Below are positions 25,165 through 37,700 of a DNA stretch of 38,489 nucleotides, piece by piece. The DNA is from Pelargonium nanum (Eukaryota; Streptophyta; Magnoliopsida; Geraniales; Geraniaceae). Position 1 is the stretch's first letter, and every line of letters starts with the position of its first letter. The stretch covers positions 1 to 38,489 of the forward strand of contig JAYMTF010000360.1 in the NCBI GenBank assembly GCA_036897485.1. Reading direction: 5' to 3'. Below the pieces are notes generated by a model. The model was given only the letters and a program-made list of their open reading frames with translations. It was not told where the DNA came from and ran no database searches. A program made the translations under genes and the position numbers.

Positions 25165-25237
25165 TAGAGCAGTAATCCTTGACTATGGTATTTTTTGAGA
25201 CCCGTGTTTTATCGAACTGAGCTAATAGCGCTTTTTG
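25165..25237 (-). pseudogene. tRNA-like relic with AGCTCAG D-arm (Trp- or Met-like)
   Basis: Read on the minus strand, GCGCTATTAGCTCAG followed by TTCGATAAAAC is a recognisable acceptor/D-arm start. However, the 3' D-strand is AAAC where GAGC is needed to pair with GCTC. The anticodon region GGGTCTCAAAAAATACC resembles tRNA-Trp (CTCCAAA loop) with one C absent, or tRNA-Met with one T absent. As written it gives no acceptable anticodon. No clear T-arm follows. This is either a decayed tRNA or, less likely, a precursor needing base insertion. The amino acid is undecided. Confidence 0.33.
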
Positions 25238-26054
25238 CTAATTCTGAATCGTTTTCATATTTATCCGTATGACATGTCAAACCTGATGAGATAAAGATAC
25301 TACAAAAGGATGACTTTCGACTAGTATAAAATAGGGATGTTATGTGCTTGCAAGCAAATATCTTTTAGAGGACATGAAATAAAAGTTGTTAATCCTTACT
25401 TGATTATATATAGTTATAAAAGTGGACACAAATTCATAGAATTTCATATTACGCCGCTCTGATATATTTACTAAAAAAGGGAAAGGCTCTTACTTAATTT
25501 TTCTCTGCGGATAAAATCCCCTCGGTGCTTAAAGGCTAATCTGCGTATAAGAATTGTAATAAGGATTTACCAAGTGAATGTAGTTTCTGCATTAGAATTT
25601 AATTATCTAGTTTTCATTTAATCCAAGGATATCCGACTGCTCTTAATTGCTTTTATTGTCCTTGCTTTCCAAAGGCTAAGGGTGGCGCTATGTAGGTTTT
25701 GTTTCGGCTTATAGGAGAACAATGAATTATTTTATTACATTAGAATTATGAAATTTGAGTATACTATTTACAAAACTCTATATAGAGTATCTAATCGGAT
25801 TAGAATCTATGCCTTAGTTTTTTACTTTTTGGATTAAACCAAACTAGCAAAAAGAAACGAAGAAGACTTTTTCCAGGAGGACTATGATAGAAACAAGGTA
25901 TGGAGTTCTCATAGTATACGCAGGTTTTGACCAATGAAAGTTTTATAAATTAGTCTGCACAAAATGACTAGCTCAAGGTAGCCAACAGCATTTGCTTTTT
26001 ACTCTCGTTTTTATCAATACATCTTTAGATTAATAAATAATAGGTTTTGCTTTA

Positions 26055-26125
26055 TATTTAGTGTGCTGGGTTAGAACCCGCAGTGTTTAAACAAAACTTC
26101 AGTAAGAGCGTTCATAGTAAGATAA
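26055..26125 (-). pseudogene. tRNA-like relic with near-perfect T-arm (Asn- or Lys-like)
   Basis: The minus strand has a T-arm TGCGGG-TTCTAAC-CCAGCA with a single G-A mismatch. It is preceded by AGTTT-TGTTTAA-ACACT, an anticodon-arm-sized hairpin with 4 of 5 pairs. The loop would give TTT, but with G instead of U at position 33. Shifting by one base gives loop TTGTTTA (GTT) with a worse stem. No D-arm is visible upstream. The 3' half is therefore tRNA-like and the 5' half is unrecognisable. Confidence 0.33.
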
Positions 26126-29100
26126 CTAAATTTATCAAGTGCTAACTATATTTAATGTAAAACTGCAGGATCTACTTATTTCTGGGGCATCCGAGATTCC
26201 GCACTTATAAAACGAGAACTTGACTCGTAACAGGATTCTCTGTTCCCCTTCTTTTTACCTTATCTGAATTTTAACCAGAATATCTCTAATTTGATCTCAC
26301 TAATCTAGCTCTAGCATCCCTCTTTAGTAAGGGGATGGTTTTGAGATGGGGGAGTTCTTACCTAATGGATCTTCACAGTAACTTACTTGAACAGTAAAAG
26401 TAGCTACACGACCGATCCTTTAGATTTGTTCTTGCTACTACTACAACTTAAAACAAAGGATTCCCTAAAGCTATTGAGATATGAGAATAAGATTATTATT
26501 AATTTATGGTACCATACTTTATATGGAAATGGGTCGCTTGACTGCCCTCAATGGATGGGCCCGGCTTATACCGGAGTAAAGTACATCAAATAAAAAAGCA
26601 ATGAAACAGATTCAAGTCTCCTTAATAACCTGAATAGACTTGACCGAATTAACCTAAAGTTTGTGCTTGGTCGTTCCTGCACTGTCACAAAAAATTATCC
26701 TACTTTTTATTAGGTTTAAATGGCATGTCAAGGGTACCTTTGCGAGCTCCTACAATATAAAAAAGCCAAAAGCATTACTAAATACATCGAAGTTGAACTA
26801 TTGGATTCAAAGTCAAATTTAGTCATCGTACACTTGTTGGTACAACCCTGAATCTCAGAAAACTAAGTAACTCATATAGTATTTGTTCACAGGGCATCCT
26901 GTATTTTAGTATTGTGACAGGGTAAAAAAGCTATACCTTATTATATTTTAATAACCAGTTAGGGAATCTCATGTAAAGCGTTTAGGCTTATTTATAAGGT
27001 ACTCGCGAAATTACACTTGTTGTAAAACAAAAGTAGAAGCTTAATTTTGAGATAAAAGTTTTATTATGGCTATTTAATTAATTAAAACCTTTCTTTTTTA
27101 CACTTTACCTTGAATCAGTGCTTCTACTGCGTAAATAAAGCAACAAGGACTTTCCCTCTCTTTGTGTGGTCCGCTACAGCCCCTCTTACTATTGTACCAG
27201 GAATACCGAATTACCTCTTTTCCTAGCATATTGAAAACCAAATGAAAAAGAATTAGAGATAAGTTTAGGAAATAAAAAATACAGGAATACCCCTACTTTT
27301 TTTATAAGAGTTATCTCAAATTAATGAAAAGACTCCCATCTAGGTCTACTCTAATCTAGCAATCCCGTCTTTCAAACTTTAAAAAGAAATTTAGCTACAT
27401 AAGATTTTGTCTAACAAGGACAAATAAAGATTTGTATAACTTAGCTTTATACATGAGTATATTAAAAATGCTGATCGAAACCTTATTTTTTACGTCGTAT
27501 ATTTTATTAAATCAACAAAACACATAGCTGTTTTCATTTATTAACTATTCTGCCTTTTTATGTCACTAGTATACTAGTACTACTCAAGACAGAAAAAACA
27601 TTTATATAGAAGTAAGATAATTTACAACAACATCCTTTTTTTTATAAATATTATTCCACAGCTGCTTGTCTAGCAACTCGGAAATATTTTTATAATTAGA
27701 AAGTCTACATATATCCTTCATTAAGTCTTTTGTTAGTTTATTTTGTTCCAGCGCAATTTAGGACTCCGCGTGTCTATTAATAATTTAGGTACACTAAGGC
27801 ACTAGGGTAAGCGTGGTTAACATATAGCTAGCTCCGAATTCAATGGTTCATATAGTTTCGCACTATTTCTTATTCGTCCCTTACTCTTATTAAAACTACC
27901 CCTTAAACTAGTTTTAACTATAAAAGCTTATTGACATGTTTGCTTCTATAAATACCCCATCCTTAAAAAAAGGAGGCTTTCCTCCCTGACTAAACGCAAG
28001 GCAGGGGGCTTGTATACGACGTATATAGGTTACCCTTTTTACGTACCTATCCTAAATTAGGATTTTATACTTCTATTGATTGAGAGTAGGCTTTGATCTT
28101 GCACCCATTTACATCTTTTTACTACTTATTTTAGTGATCCGGAATAAATATAGAATTGTGCTTCTTCTTAGTAACAAAAAAGCTCTCTTCTTAAATAACG
28201 AAACGGGGCGTACATCTTTTGAACTTCTGTGGTTTTTATTGATATTCTTTTTTAATATACTGAACTTGGAGATGCTTAGCTTAAGAAAAAAAAAGATCTA
28301 GATTTTTCGTGAGACAGAAATTTTAGTTTCTCCTTTGAGGAACTCTAGGTTAAAGTAATTTTAGTACAGCTTCCTCTCTTTGAAATGAATAATGGTTTTT
28401 TTGTTTCATAGTTCTACTACCCCCCTAAGGGAAATCTCTAAGTTTAACTAACGGAGTTTGCATTCTACTTCATTTCTTCCTTTTGAGAGTAAAATTCTTT
28501 CAATTAGGGAATGACCGAAAAACGGAGTTCTTTTACACATTCCCCTAATCAATGAAACACATTAACTTTCCTTACTTGCTTACTAAACCAATTAAGACTT
28601 CTTTTCTTTCCCTTACTTTCTTTATTTGTTCTAACTAATATCCTTTTAACCCTTTTACTAGTATGCTTAAATTAAATAGATAAGGAGTGTTACTCGCGTA
28701 CTTTTGTTTTGTTGAAATGTTGCTTTTAAGGTTTTTAGGAAGAAGATTACTCTTCAAATGGGCTCTTAAAAGATGAGGCAAAGTTTATGGATTTTTTTAG
28801 ATTCCTTGTAAAATACGCAAAGTACTGGGTGGAAATTCTAGGTTGAGCAAGGAATTACCTTGGTTTTATGTCTATATACCAATGGAAGTTTATAATTTCA
28901 TTAATTAAATTTTTTAAATTTCTTATATCCCGACTCGAGCTATTTTCGAAATTATCTTTAATAAGCCTCCTAAAAGGTTATTATTTTTATACCAAAAGTG
29001 TTCCCATTATTAGTTTCTTTATTTTATGCTTTCTTAATTATATTTCAAAACCTACTTTGATTTTCTCGATATTTGGAAAGAGGTTAAAGCTACTAAAAAA

Positions 29101-29164
29101 CCTGGATAATATTATTTAATAACACAAATAATGAAAGAATAACCAATACCCGAAAAGTTTTAAG
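26126..29164. other. Gene-free stretch; weak ribosomal-protein-like frames near its right end
   Basis: There is a 14-base palindrome ACTAGTATACTAGT at 27565-27578. The open frame 28868-29119 (ATG start, 83 codons, hydrophobic and basic) and a frame just before it show faint similarity to mitochondrial Rps8 and Rps14, discussed as a finding. I do not call either as a gene. Confidence 0.4.
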
Positions 29165-29225
29165 AAAGATTACGCTAGCTAAGTGAGTCATATTATGTGG
29201 CTCATGGGTTCGAACGCAGTTCTTT
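29165..29225 (+). pseudogene. tRNA-like segment with a 7-bp stem and 7-base loop
   Basis: TGAGTCA (29184-29190) pairs with TGGCTCA (29198-29204), with one T-G, around the 7-base loop TATTATG. This has the size of an anticodon arm and is followed by GGGTTCGAAC, which looks like a T-loop. However, position 33 of the loop would be A, the putative T-stem does not pair well, and the D region (TAGCTAAG) is vague. It could be a tRNA relic or simply a stem-loop. Confidence 0.25.
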
Positions 29226-29299
29226 TTGAACCAGCTGACAAGAGGAAAACCACCTATTAATAGACAATTAAATCCTAACCTGCTAAGAGTCTTCTTCAT

Positions 29300-32200
29300 A
29301 GTGTAAAATGCTAATTTCGTTACAGGGGGCCCTATATATATAAGTATATATCGTTTTTTCTTACGTATACATATTGTATATGGAAAGTTTAGACCAAGAA
29401 TTTAGGAAATATTACATAATAGCTTTCTGGTAAAACTCTTAAGAATAAAGATTTAATATTTTTTAGTTTTTTAAATTGCATACTGTTTCGGTCGTCACAT
29501 CCATTATATATTTATTCACTAGTAGCTATACCTCAGAGTAATACCTGATAGACGAAAAAAGACGAAATTATCGGAAACTCGTTCGTATTCTTGAACTTCT
29601 TCATATATATATGCAATTTGAGTTCCTCGGGAAGATTAGATAGCCCCTTACTTTTAAATATTTATGAATACTCTATTGTATAATAAATCACGTAATCGTA
29701 AAGTAAAGAACCTGAAAAATTGATAACATGGAAGGGAACGCCAGAACCCCATTTTCGATTATTGAAAAGAACTTATTTCCTAATTTGTATTCCTTACTAG
29801 ATCTCTTAAGCTTTAGAAAGACGAAGTAAGCAAGTTGTTCTATATTTATACCAAAGGAATAGGTATTGCAAAAAAGGGTTCTTGTGTTACTTGTTAACGG
29901 CAGGCAGACATTGTGATCTAGATTTGTTTAGGGACCCTCCTTTATAATAAGTATATCTTTTTTAAATACTTTTCTCTTTAAGTAACACTAACAGTAAATC
30001 TAGGGTGAAAATAAATTGCTTGGATATCCCATTTTCTTAGTTTTACTAACACAAAAATTTAAAGAATGGAGACTCTTTAGACCGGGGATCCTCCTTTTGT
30101 GGAGTTTATAATTAATTACTTGCTTTTTGGAAATATTCATAGCTGGCGGGCAATTAATTAAGGAATTTTCTACTAAATTCTTCCTACCTACACCTTATAG
30201 TACCTTTTGAATCATAAAAAAAGAAGCTCATGGGCCACGATAAGACCCAAACTAGTCTAGCGAAAACAACATTAAGGCTTATTTTCAAGGTGCGCCAATC
30301 CCTAAATACCATTATGTAACTATGTGAATTGTAAGAAAGTCCTTTCTTATTATAAAATGATAGTTAATTTTGATAGATGCATATTAAAAGATAGAGGAAA
30401 TAGTATAGAATTTATAGGATAAACTTTTCTAGATATAAGATATTTAAATAAGAAGGATATAAGTCAAAGCTTTCTTCCAAGGACATGGAGACTTTATTAC
30501 TTTTGGTTCTAAATCATAGACAGCTAATGTAAGATTTTAGTAGCCAACGAAATGTGATAACTTTGGTATTTCTATACCACATTCGTAAAGGAGTAGGATT
30601 TAATATAAGCGCAGAAGACAGTTTATTAATAAAGTTTACTGTATTACTATACTAAAGGAATCCATTGGATTGTCACTCCAAGTACAGCGTAATTATAGCG
30701 CACCTCGAATTAAACAAGTTGCCCAAAATAGGTATCAAATTTTCTTGCTTTTGTAATCTAAGAACTTTAATAATACTAGGAAACTGCGGTTGCTTATAAC
30801 AAGAAAGTCCTAATAGCACGCACGAGATTACTTAATTAGGGAATTGTAGGGTTGGGACTTATGTCTTTCGAGTTTAGTGAGTAGGGGACACCCTTGTAGT
30901 ATGTAGTATATAGTATATGAAAGCTCATACAAAACTAATATACTTAGGACTACGCAAGGCCCATTCTTAGATTAAGAAAAAGTAAGAAAGCTATCTCAAG
31001 GTATTCTTCTAGATTTTTGTAAATACTATGCCCAAAAGAAAGGTCAAAATCTTGTAAGACTAATTCTTATGAGCGCTAATGTATGACTATATATCCACCA
31101 GAGTATCAATCAGTTCATAAAACTTGGTATAAAAGTTCAGTATAAGCTTTTCTAAAGTAACCTTTATTAATTTAGAACTCTCTTTATCTGTGCTTTCGCA
31201 TATGTGTTAACCCTCTATTTACCCTTTTTTTAAAGTGTCATATCAAAAAACTTATAGGAAAGCAAATCTCTGATCCTTTCAGAACATATTCAATTCAACA
31301 CGAGTATACTTAAATACCCCTATAGTATAGAGGTATTAAGCGAAAAGAAATAAGAAACTTTGAATTATTAAATTCAATGACCCTCATTCTAGAAATAAAA
31401 ATGACTTTGGTTTTTCGTACTACAACAAAACCTTTTATTTATGAGCAGCAAACTTTTAAAAAATCTCTACTCTTAACTTTACTAAATACTTTACCTGGAT
31501 GACATTACAGCCCCAAATCTAGTCTAGGATGCCCCTCTATTATATATGGGTATCCCCTTATAAAGGACACAAACTCTTTTCTAATCAAATAAAACTAATA
31601 CTGAATCCCAGCTGACTTACATTATAGCACTTTAGGAATTATTGTAATATTGTAACGAAAACTTTCCTTTACAGCTTAGTTTAGTCCATAATAAGACCCC
31701 CTTTTAGACCTGGTATAAAATCCACTTCATTTTACTTAGAAAGGTCGGGTTTAACAAACCTCAAAAGTGCAGTAATCAGAGAATCCTTAAAAAAGAGTTT
31801 TTACGCTTAGAATATTGGGGGTTCCTAGGGACTCTTAAATTTAAATATATGTATAACCATATCCCAGAACATACCTTGTATATATCTTCAAGCGCTCCCG
31901 TTCAGTCTAACAATAGCCACAAGACACGAATTACTATACTATCCCAACCTTTTGTCAAGGAGCTCCCATTTGGATACCGGCTCATACCATAACGTAAATT
32001 CAACTCCATTTCCAAAAAACTAAGCCAGTAAACCAGGTAGTATAGGATTTTCCATTACTAGAGTACATATCTAGGAGCTTTGGTTTCTATTAAAAGAAAT
32101 AGGAGCATAGTAGAAATTTTATTATCAGGTAGGGGAAGGCTTACCATTTTCCTGTGCTGAGGGATTCTAGGCTAGGGGCTATCCCCTTTGAAAAGTTTTT

Positions 32201-33687
32201 GGATTGCATTTAGTTTACTTTTTTCTTAGTCTACTTTGCTATCCAGGGCATTCTAATATCTGCAAATCCATAAAGAAATCAATACTATTTTAGCTTTTAT
32301 GGCACGAACCTGGGCCTCCTCCTTATTGGTTGCGGCAGTCTCGTCTTTTTAGATCGGGTATACCAAGGGTCAAATAAACTATGAGTAATTTTCTTATAAT
32401 ATTAGACTAGGCGGTTTAACTATTAAATATGGTGTAGATTTCGTTGGCTATTAAGCGGGAGGGGTCCTAGATTCAAAAAAGGGACTTTATAGCAGATTGA
32501 GCAGAATGTAGTATATGCTATTTTGATGCTAAAATCAGGAGTTATCAAACAGGACTCTATTCTATAAAAATGACTCCTGACTATATGAAATAAGTTAAGT
32601 CTCTCTCAGGAAGCTCTTACAATTGCCAATCCAATAGCTAGTCCTAGTCTTTTTATACCTTCTTAGTCAAGAGATCCTATTTTTAGTATTTCACGTTGCT
32701 TAGAAAAGGGCCCTATGAAACCTGAGTGCTTTTAATAAATTTATTAGCCTCTGTTATAGATACGAGGCCCCCTGAATCCCTTAATAAACCCGGGATGTAC
32801 ATAAACAAAACAGCAAATAATAATATTTCTGCTTTCTATTCAGAGGATCAAAAAGAGTAACCAAGCAAGTGTTTCCAAGAGATGTCCCTTTCTAATTAAT
32901 TTAAAACGAGATATACGCCTTATCAAAAAATCGGGATTTCTAGTAATATGGTATCAAAAAAAATGAGAGTCTAATAAATACTAAATTACTAAGATTAGGT
33001 CTTTCCTTTGTATTTACGAATACCATTGATTCATAGCTTTTAAGGATATGCTTGAAGATTCTGACTTTTCTTCTGCTACGGATTAGCAAAAAAACCCATT
33101 GTATACTTGGGAATGGAATGGGTATCTTCGTCACATTTTAATGATATGCTATTAATATAACTTTAACTAAGCGTACGCGTAAGGGAAACACTTGGTCCAG
33201 ATAATCTTAGAATCAGGTATGGAAAAGAGAATTATGCCTTGATGGAAAGAGGGGGCTCCGTGGTTTACGTAAAGTCATTAGACAAAGAAAAAATCCTGAT
33301 AAAAAAAGAAGCTATTTCACCAATTAAAATCGGAAAGTAATAAACCAAAGCTAACCTAATTAAGAGTGCGCTCTCTCATTCCAATTGGAATCTAAGGTGT
33401 CCTTTAAAAAGAGATCCGAAGAGCATGAATGCATGATAAGTACTGAGTCTGTTCATTACAGGGATTTAAGGTTTCGTATAAAAGTATGTATGTTTTTTTT
33501 TCTAAATATGAATGCTTATATAGAATCGCTTATAGAAAGAAGAAGACTGATGAATTTGGTAATGAAATCGCTTAGATACAAATCATCTATAATTGTTACT
33601 CGATCACTCCGACTTTGTCGCCTAAATACTCTCTTGTATATTCTCCAATGTAGCTTAGTAGAAAGTGTAATTTTATTTAGTATTTAA
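29300..33687. other. Long gene-free stretch
   Basis: No gene recognised. Small hairpins occur, for example TGGTAT/ATACCA at 30564-30579 and TCAGGAGT/ACTCCTGA at 32535-32580. The longest open frame of the window (33385-33687, TTG start, 100 codons, arginine- and leucine-rich) lies here. It has no identifiable domain, and a frame of that size is expected about once or twice by chance. Confidence 0.5.
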
Positions 33688-33741
33688 AGTGGTTAAATCA
33701 GAGCTCTCTTTTAGGACAAGTCAAAGGTTCAAGTCTAGTAA
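33688..33741 (+). pseudogene. Degenerate tRNA-Lys(TTT)-like sequence
   Basis: GTGGTTAAATCAGAGC resembles a D-loop plus 3' D-strand. It is followed by the loop CTTTTAG (33708-33714, lysine TTT after U33) and AAAGGTTCAAGTC, a T-loop start. Stems are poor: no 5' D-strand lies upstream, the anticodon stem does not pair, and the T-stem has two mismatches. The order and spacing match the lysine-like relic near 13.6 kb, so both may descend from one gene. It starts 23 bases after the stop codon of the 100-codon open frame 33385-33687, which I regard as chance. Confidence 0.3.
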
Positions 33742-34668
33742 ACCGGGCCCTTCTCTCTTAAATGCAAAGGATCCTACCAGGGCTATTCAGATGTATTGCT
33801 CTATAAAGCCGACTTTCTATACTCTAATGATTGTGGGTCTCTTACTAAAAAATACTCAATAGGATGCAAACCCAGTAAAGTATCCGTTAAAAGTTTTACT
33901 CTCAGAGAGCTTTTTTTTCATCATTTTTTTCTTTTACCTCCTTGATAGAAATAGGCTTGGCGCATATAGATTGTCTTTTGATTATATTAACTCTTCTGTT
34001 CCAAGTATTTTATGTTTTATAGTTTCCTAGAATTATTTACGGAGTCTTACTATTTTCTAGGTTCCCGTGTTAGTTTTACAATAGATAAGTACCATTTCAT
34101 ACAAAAGTGGGTGGAAAATCCTATATGAGCTTTCTATGTATTGATTAAGTTTATATCAACGAGCCCTATATAACCGCCCTCACTTCCGTGTGTTACAATT
34201 CAACAAGAGTTTCCATGAGAAGAGAAAAACCCTTTACTAAACATAAAAAACTCAATTTGATTAAATATTTAGATGAAGGGACACTATGCTATTCCCCTCT
34301 AAAACACAACGACCACAATTTATATAATTTTAAATATCAAGAATCAGACCTAATTTCTAATACAAATAATATTACTAGATCCCTATCTCAAACATAGATT
34401 TCGAAAAAGGCGATGAGTATCGGTAATAAACTGCCTCTAACTGAGGCTAACTTCGAACCAATGTAAACCCTTTACCTACTTACCTAACTCTATTTTATCT
34501 CTCAGTTTTGACAACCCTAAAACCAGTTTCTTGTACTATGTCCTTATTCCGTCTTACCCAAGTGTCTTTTTTTCATAGGTATGGTAATAAAAAGCACTTT
34601 ATATATATTTTTTTAAAGTTAAAGTATATCGCAACTTATCCATTGGAAATTCACAAGCAAAACAAAAT

Positions 34669-34739
34669 AGGAGGCTTTTAAGTGGTAAAGCATACGTTCT
34701 TGTTATCCGCGGGTAGGGGTTCACATGGAATGAGCTCCT
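34669..34739 (+). pseudogene. tRNA-Thr(TGT)-like sequence, copy B
   Basis: This is the second copy of the tRNA-Thr-like segment and shares 34680-34723 with copy A at 42 of 44 bases. Its flanks differ and give a slightly better fold: AGGAG at 34669-34673 pairs with CTCCT at 34735-34739, and GCTT at 34674-34677 pairs with AAGC at 34688-34691 as a D-stem. Bases 8-9 between acceptor and D-stem are missing. The anticodon loop is again CTTGTTA with two inner stem mismatches, and the T-arm has GGTTCA but no pairing 3' strand. It may be a recombined or decayed tRNA gene. The threonine call is from the loop only. Confidence 0.45.
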
Positions 34740-37700
34740 TGGTGTAGGGATCTATTGTTGATAAACGAGTAGCTTTCATAACCAAAGAGGCTCCTTTAAC
34801 TAAAACAGAACCCTATAAAAAGTCGATAAGAGATGTTGAGGCCCTTTTTATGTTGTGATATAGCTCTCTATGTTAGTCACACCCCGTGGCGTAAGCTATG
34901 AAATAAATGAGGACTTGAAAAGGCTTTAAAATAAGCGTTCTATTATTGGAAATAATAGGACCAAGTATCAACTCCATTTTTTACTCTTTAATTTATAGTA
35001 CAAAAGGACCCGGAATAGGTATACAAGCTTGCTTCTCTCTTAAATTACCAATTTGGAAAGGCACTTCCTAATACAATTCTGGAAAGACTAAAACAGGACC
35101 CTATTAAATAATACTAGTAGATAATATCGAAAAAGTCAGGATACTGAGCAAATTCCTATAACCCTTATTTAAAATTCACTTTGACTAGGTGCTTTTGTCT
35201 AAAAAGAAATAAACACAGGGTTGTATAGAGAGTCCGGGGTATAACTTTTCCATTTATAAAAGTACCTCTAGGGTTTTATATACTCAAAATAAGGGGTTTG
35301 CAGTAGAATTAAGTCAAATTGTATACCCTGAACTTGTGGAAACTCTTACACTATATTTATACCTTTCCTTGAGAATGTATCGGGCTCTCTGATAATAGTA
35401 AAAGTCTCTGAGCTATCCTTAAAGCTTGTTCCCACATTTTTAGAACACCACCCCCTTAGCTCTAGAAGAGAAGAGAGATCCGTTCTAGAGGGCTTCACTT
35501 AATACATAATATAAGAATTGAATTATAAAAGTTGCTAAATATCTGTATACTTCTAAACCTGTCCAGTAATCATACAGGAGTGGCCCTTCTAAAAGGTCTA
35601 GAATTTCATACCAAGTAAGGACACTAAACTTTCCTTTGTTACCTTATAAACTGCTCCAAAAAAATACAATTACTTCTTTTCTGCTCTCGCATAGAATCTG
35701 GTTTGTTTTATATTGAAAAAAAGTACCCTAAGCATCTAGTATTTTCAGTATTAAAGCTAAATTTCTGATAGCACTCGCGCTTATGGCTATACTTCCACGT
35801 ATAGGCTTTATTTTAACTGCAGAGTTCCTAGTGTTGGTGGTTTCTACTTGAAATAGTTATCATGGGATATGTACTCCTCCGTGTATCAGATATTGGGTAT
35901 CTCGTATATATAAGTGGCTCCTTGTGTAAAAAGTTAGGAAACTTGTAAAAGGAATATCTTCAAGGATTTATAATAATATGACTTGAAAAACTATATGCGA
36001 ACCCTTAATATAACAGAGTCTCCTTATTTTTATTTTAATAGCCAGCTATTATAATTTAGTTAGTACGTTGGTTTCAGTATTGACATGTGAGATTCACGAC
36101 TTCTCTATATCTCTATAATACTTGACTTTCTGGCTTATTGCCTCTATTACTCAGCAATTAACAAGGTAACTCCTAATAGAACTTTATTCGAACTAGCAGG
36201 CCGGAGGCATTTAAGGTATATGTAACCGAGTATCTACTCGGTTAAAATAAGAACCCTTTCAACTATCGATTTATTTCTCGATTCTTCTCAAAAAACACAA
36301 AAGAAATTTATTTTCAAGTAGATTGACCGATGAAGTAATTTTTTGTATCTCGAATATATTGCATAACTGCGTAAACCCTTAATGCAGTGTCATGTAAATT
36401 TTAGGGTCCTTTTTATAAAAGTCAGGACACGCTAGCTTCCCGAGCTAGGATATTATATAAAGTCTGTTGATCCAAGTGTAGTCAATAATAGGAATTTCGT
36501 TTTATCCCTAGGCTATAGCTCCTATATATGTATATAGATTCTAATTTAAGTTTGTATGTTGCCAATATATTTATCTCTGAACCTTTCTAAACAAACCTGA
36601 AAGCATAGTAGTATAAAATAATTGAACATAAGTGCTTCAAAAGTGTGGGTTCTCTCCAAACCAAGAAACTAATTCTAGTTTTAAAGGGGTAGTTGTTGTA
36701 GCGTGTCTTTAAAGGGGAGTACACTTTCTTTAACTTAATACTTAACATATTTTATCCTTATGTATATTCTCTAGTAATAACCACTACATTTTTAAGTATA
36801 TAAAAATATTAATTCCATTGCTTTGAATGGGTCTTTTGTATAAAACTGAACTAGGAAATACTTTTATTATAGTAGTCAAGGGCTAATACTTTCCCTTTTT
36901 CATTGGTGATTAAGCTGTATCTTATTTATTCCGAGGTATTTAACTAAGAGGTTCATGTAATCTAGAAATAGGTGCCCTTCTGTAGATATACGTTCAGATT
37001 TACCTTATTCTTCAACTAGGCATCTGAATTACTATATATACATTTATTAACCACATTTTTTTTTAACAAGATAAATTTAAAAAAGCGTTCCCTACTTGCA
37101 ACCAGTAACTACTGCTCGAAATGTAGGAAACCGCCAAGGGACCTTATGACCCAAACTTAATTACTTGTCTGTCCATTCGATTCTAAAAGCTTAAACGAAA
37201 AAGGACTCTCTTCCTCTAATTTACTAAACCCCTAATCCAAGACACAGTTCGAATATTACACCCTTTCCTATGTATCCATATCCTTGTAGTAGCAACTGTT
37301 TTAGAATGGTTGAAATCAGGGTATTTGGCAGGACTCTTTCATGAAGCGCGCTCTTTATATTCTGATAAATAAGATAGATCTTAATCGGAGTTCTCGTTAA
37401 AGAAATACAACTAAATAGAGCTTACTTATTTGTTGTAAGATGCCCCTACAGTGTCCGTCTTAATATGTCGCTTTTTCTCATTCTAATTTATCAATTTTTT
37501 ATAGGGATACTCCTGTTTCTACTAAATATTTGTATTTATAAGATTCTGAAAATTGATTATTAACAATTGTAAATATTGCAATACCTTTGTCCGCGCATAT
37601 ATGTTGTATATTGAGCTTCCTAGGTGTAGGTGTAACTTATTTAGGCCATTATGGGGCTTTTGGATATAATTAGTAGGTAGAAACCTTGCCAGTTATAATA

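Noticed and set aside
28300..28380. TCGTGAGACAG followed 56 bases later by AGTAC, as in domain V-VI of large-subunit rRNA
   Set aside because: The invariant sarcin-ricin loop AGTACGAGAGGA is not there, and upstream conserved segments are absent.
32295..32350. Minus-strand CCCAGGTTCGTGCC with possible tRNA context
   Set aside because: The T-stem does not pair and no anticodon arm could be placed.
33385..33687. Longest open frame in the window (100 codons), arginine-rich, faintly Rps7-like
   Set aside because: TTG start, no conserved Rps7 core motifs, and about one or two such frames are expected at random.
36160..36175. TAACAAGGTAAC, identical to a 12-base core near the 3' end of small-subunit rRNA
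   Set aside because: The preceding ACACCGCCCGTC decoding-site sequence and the following conserved bases are missing, so this is most likely coincidence.
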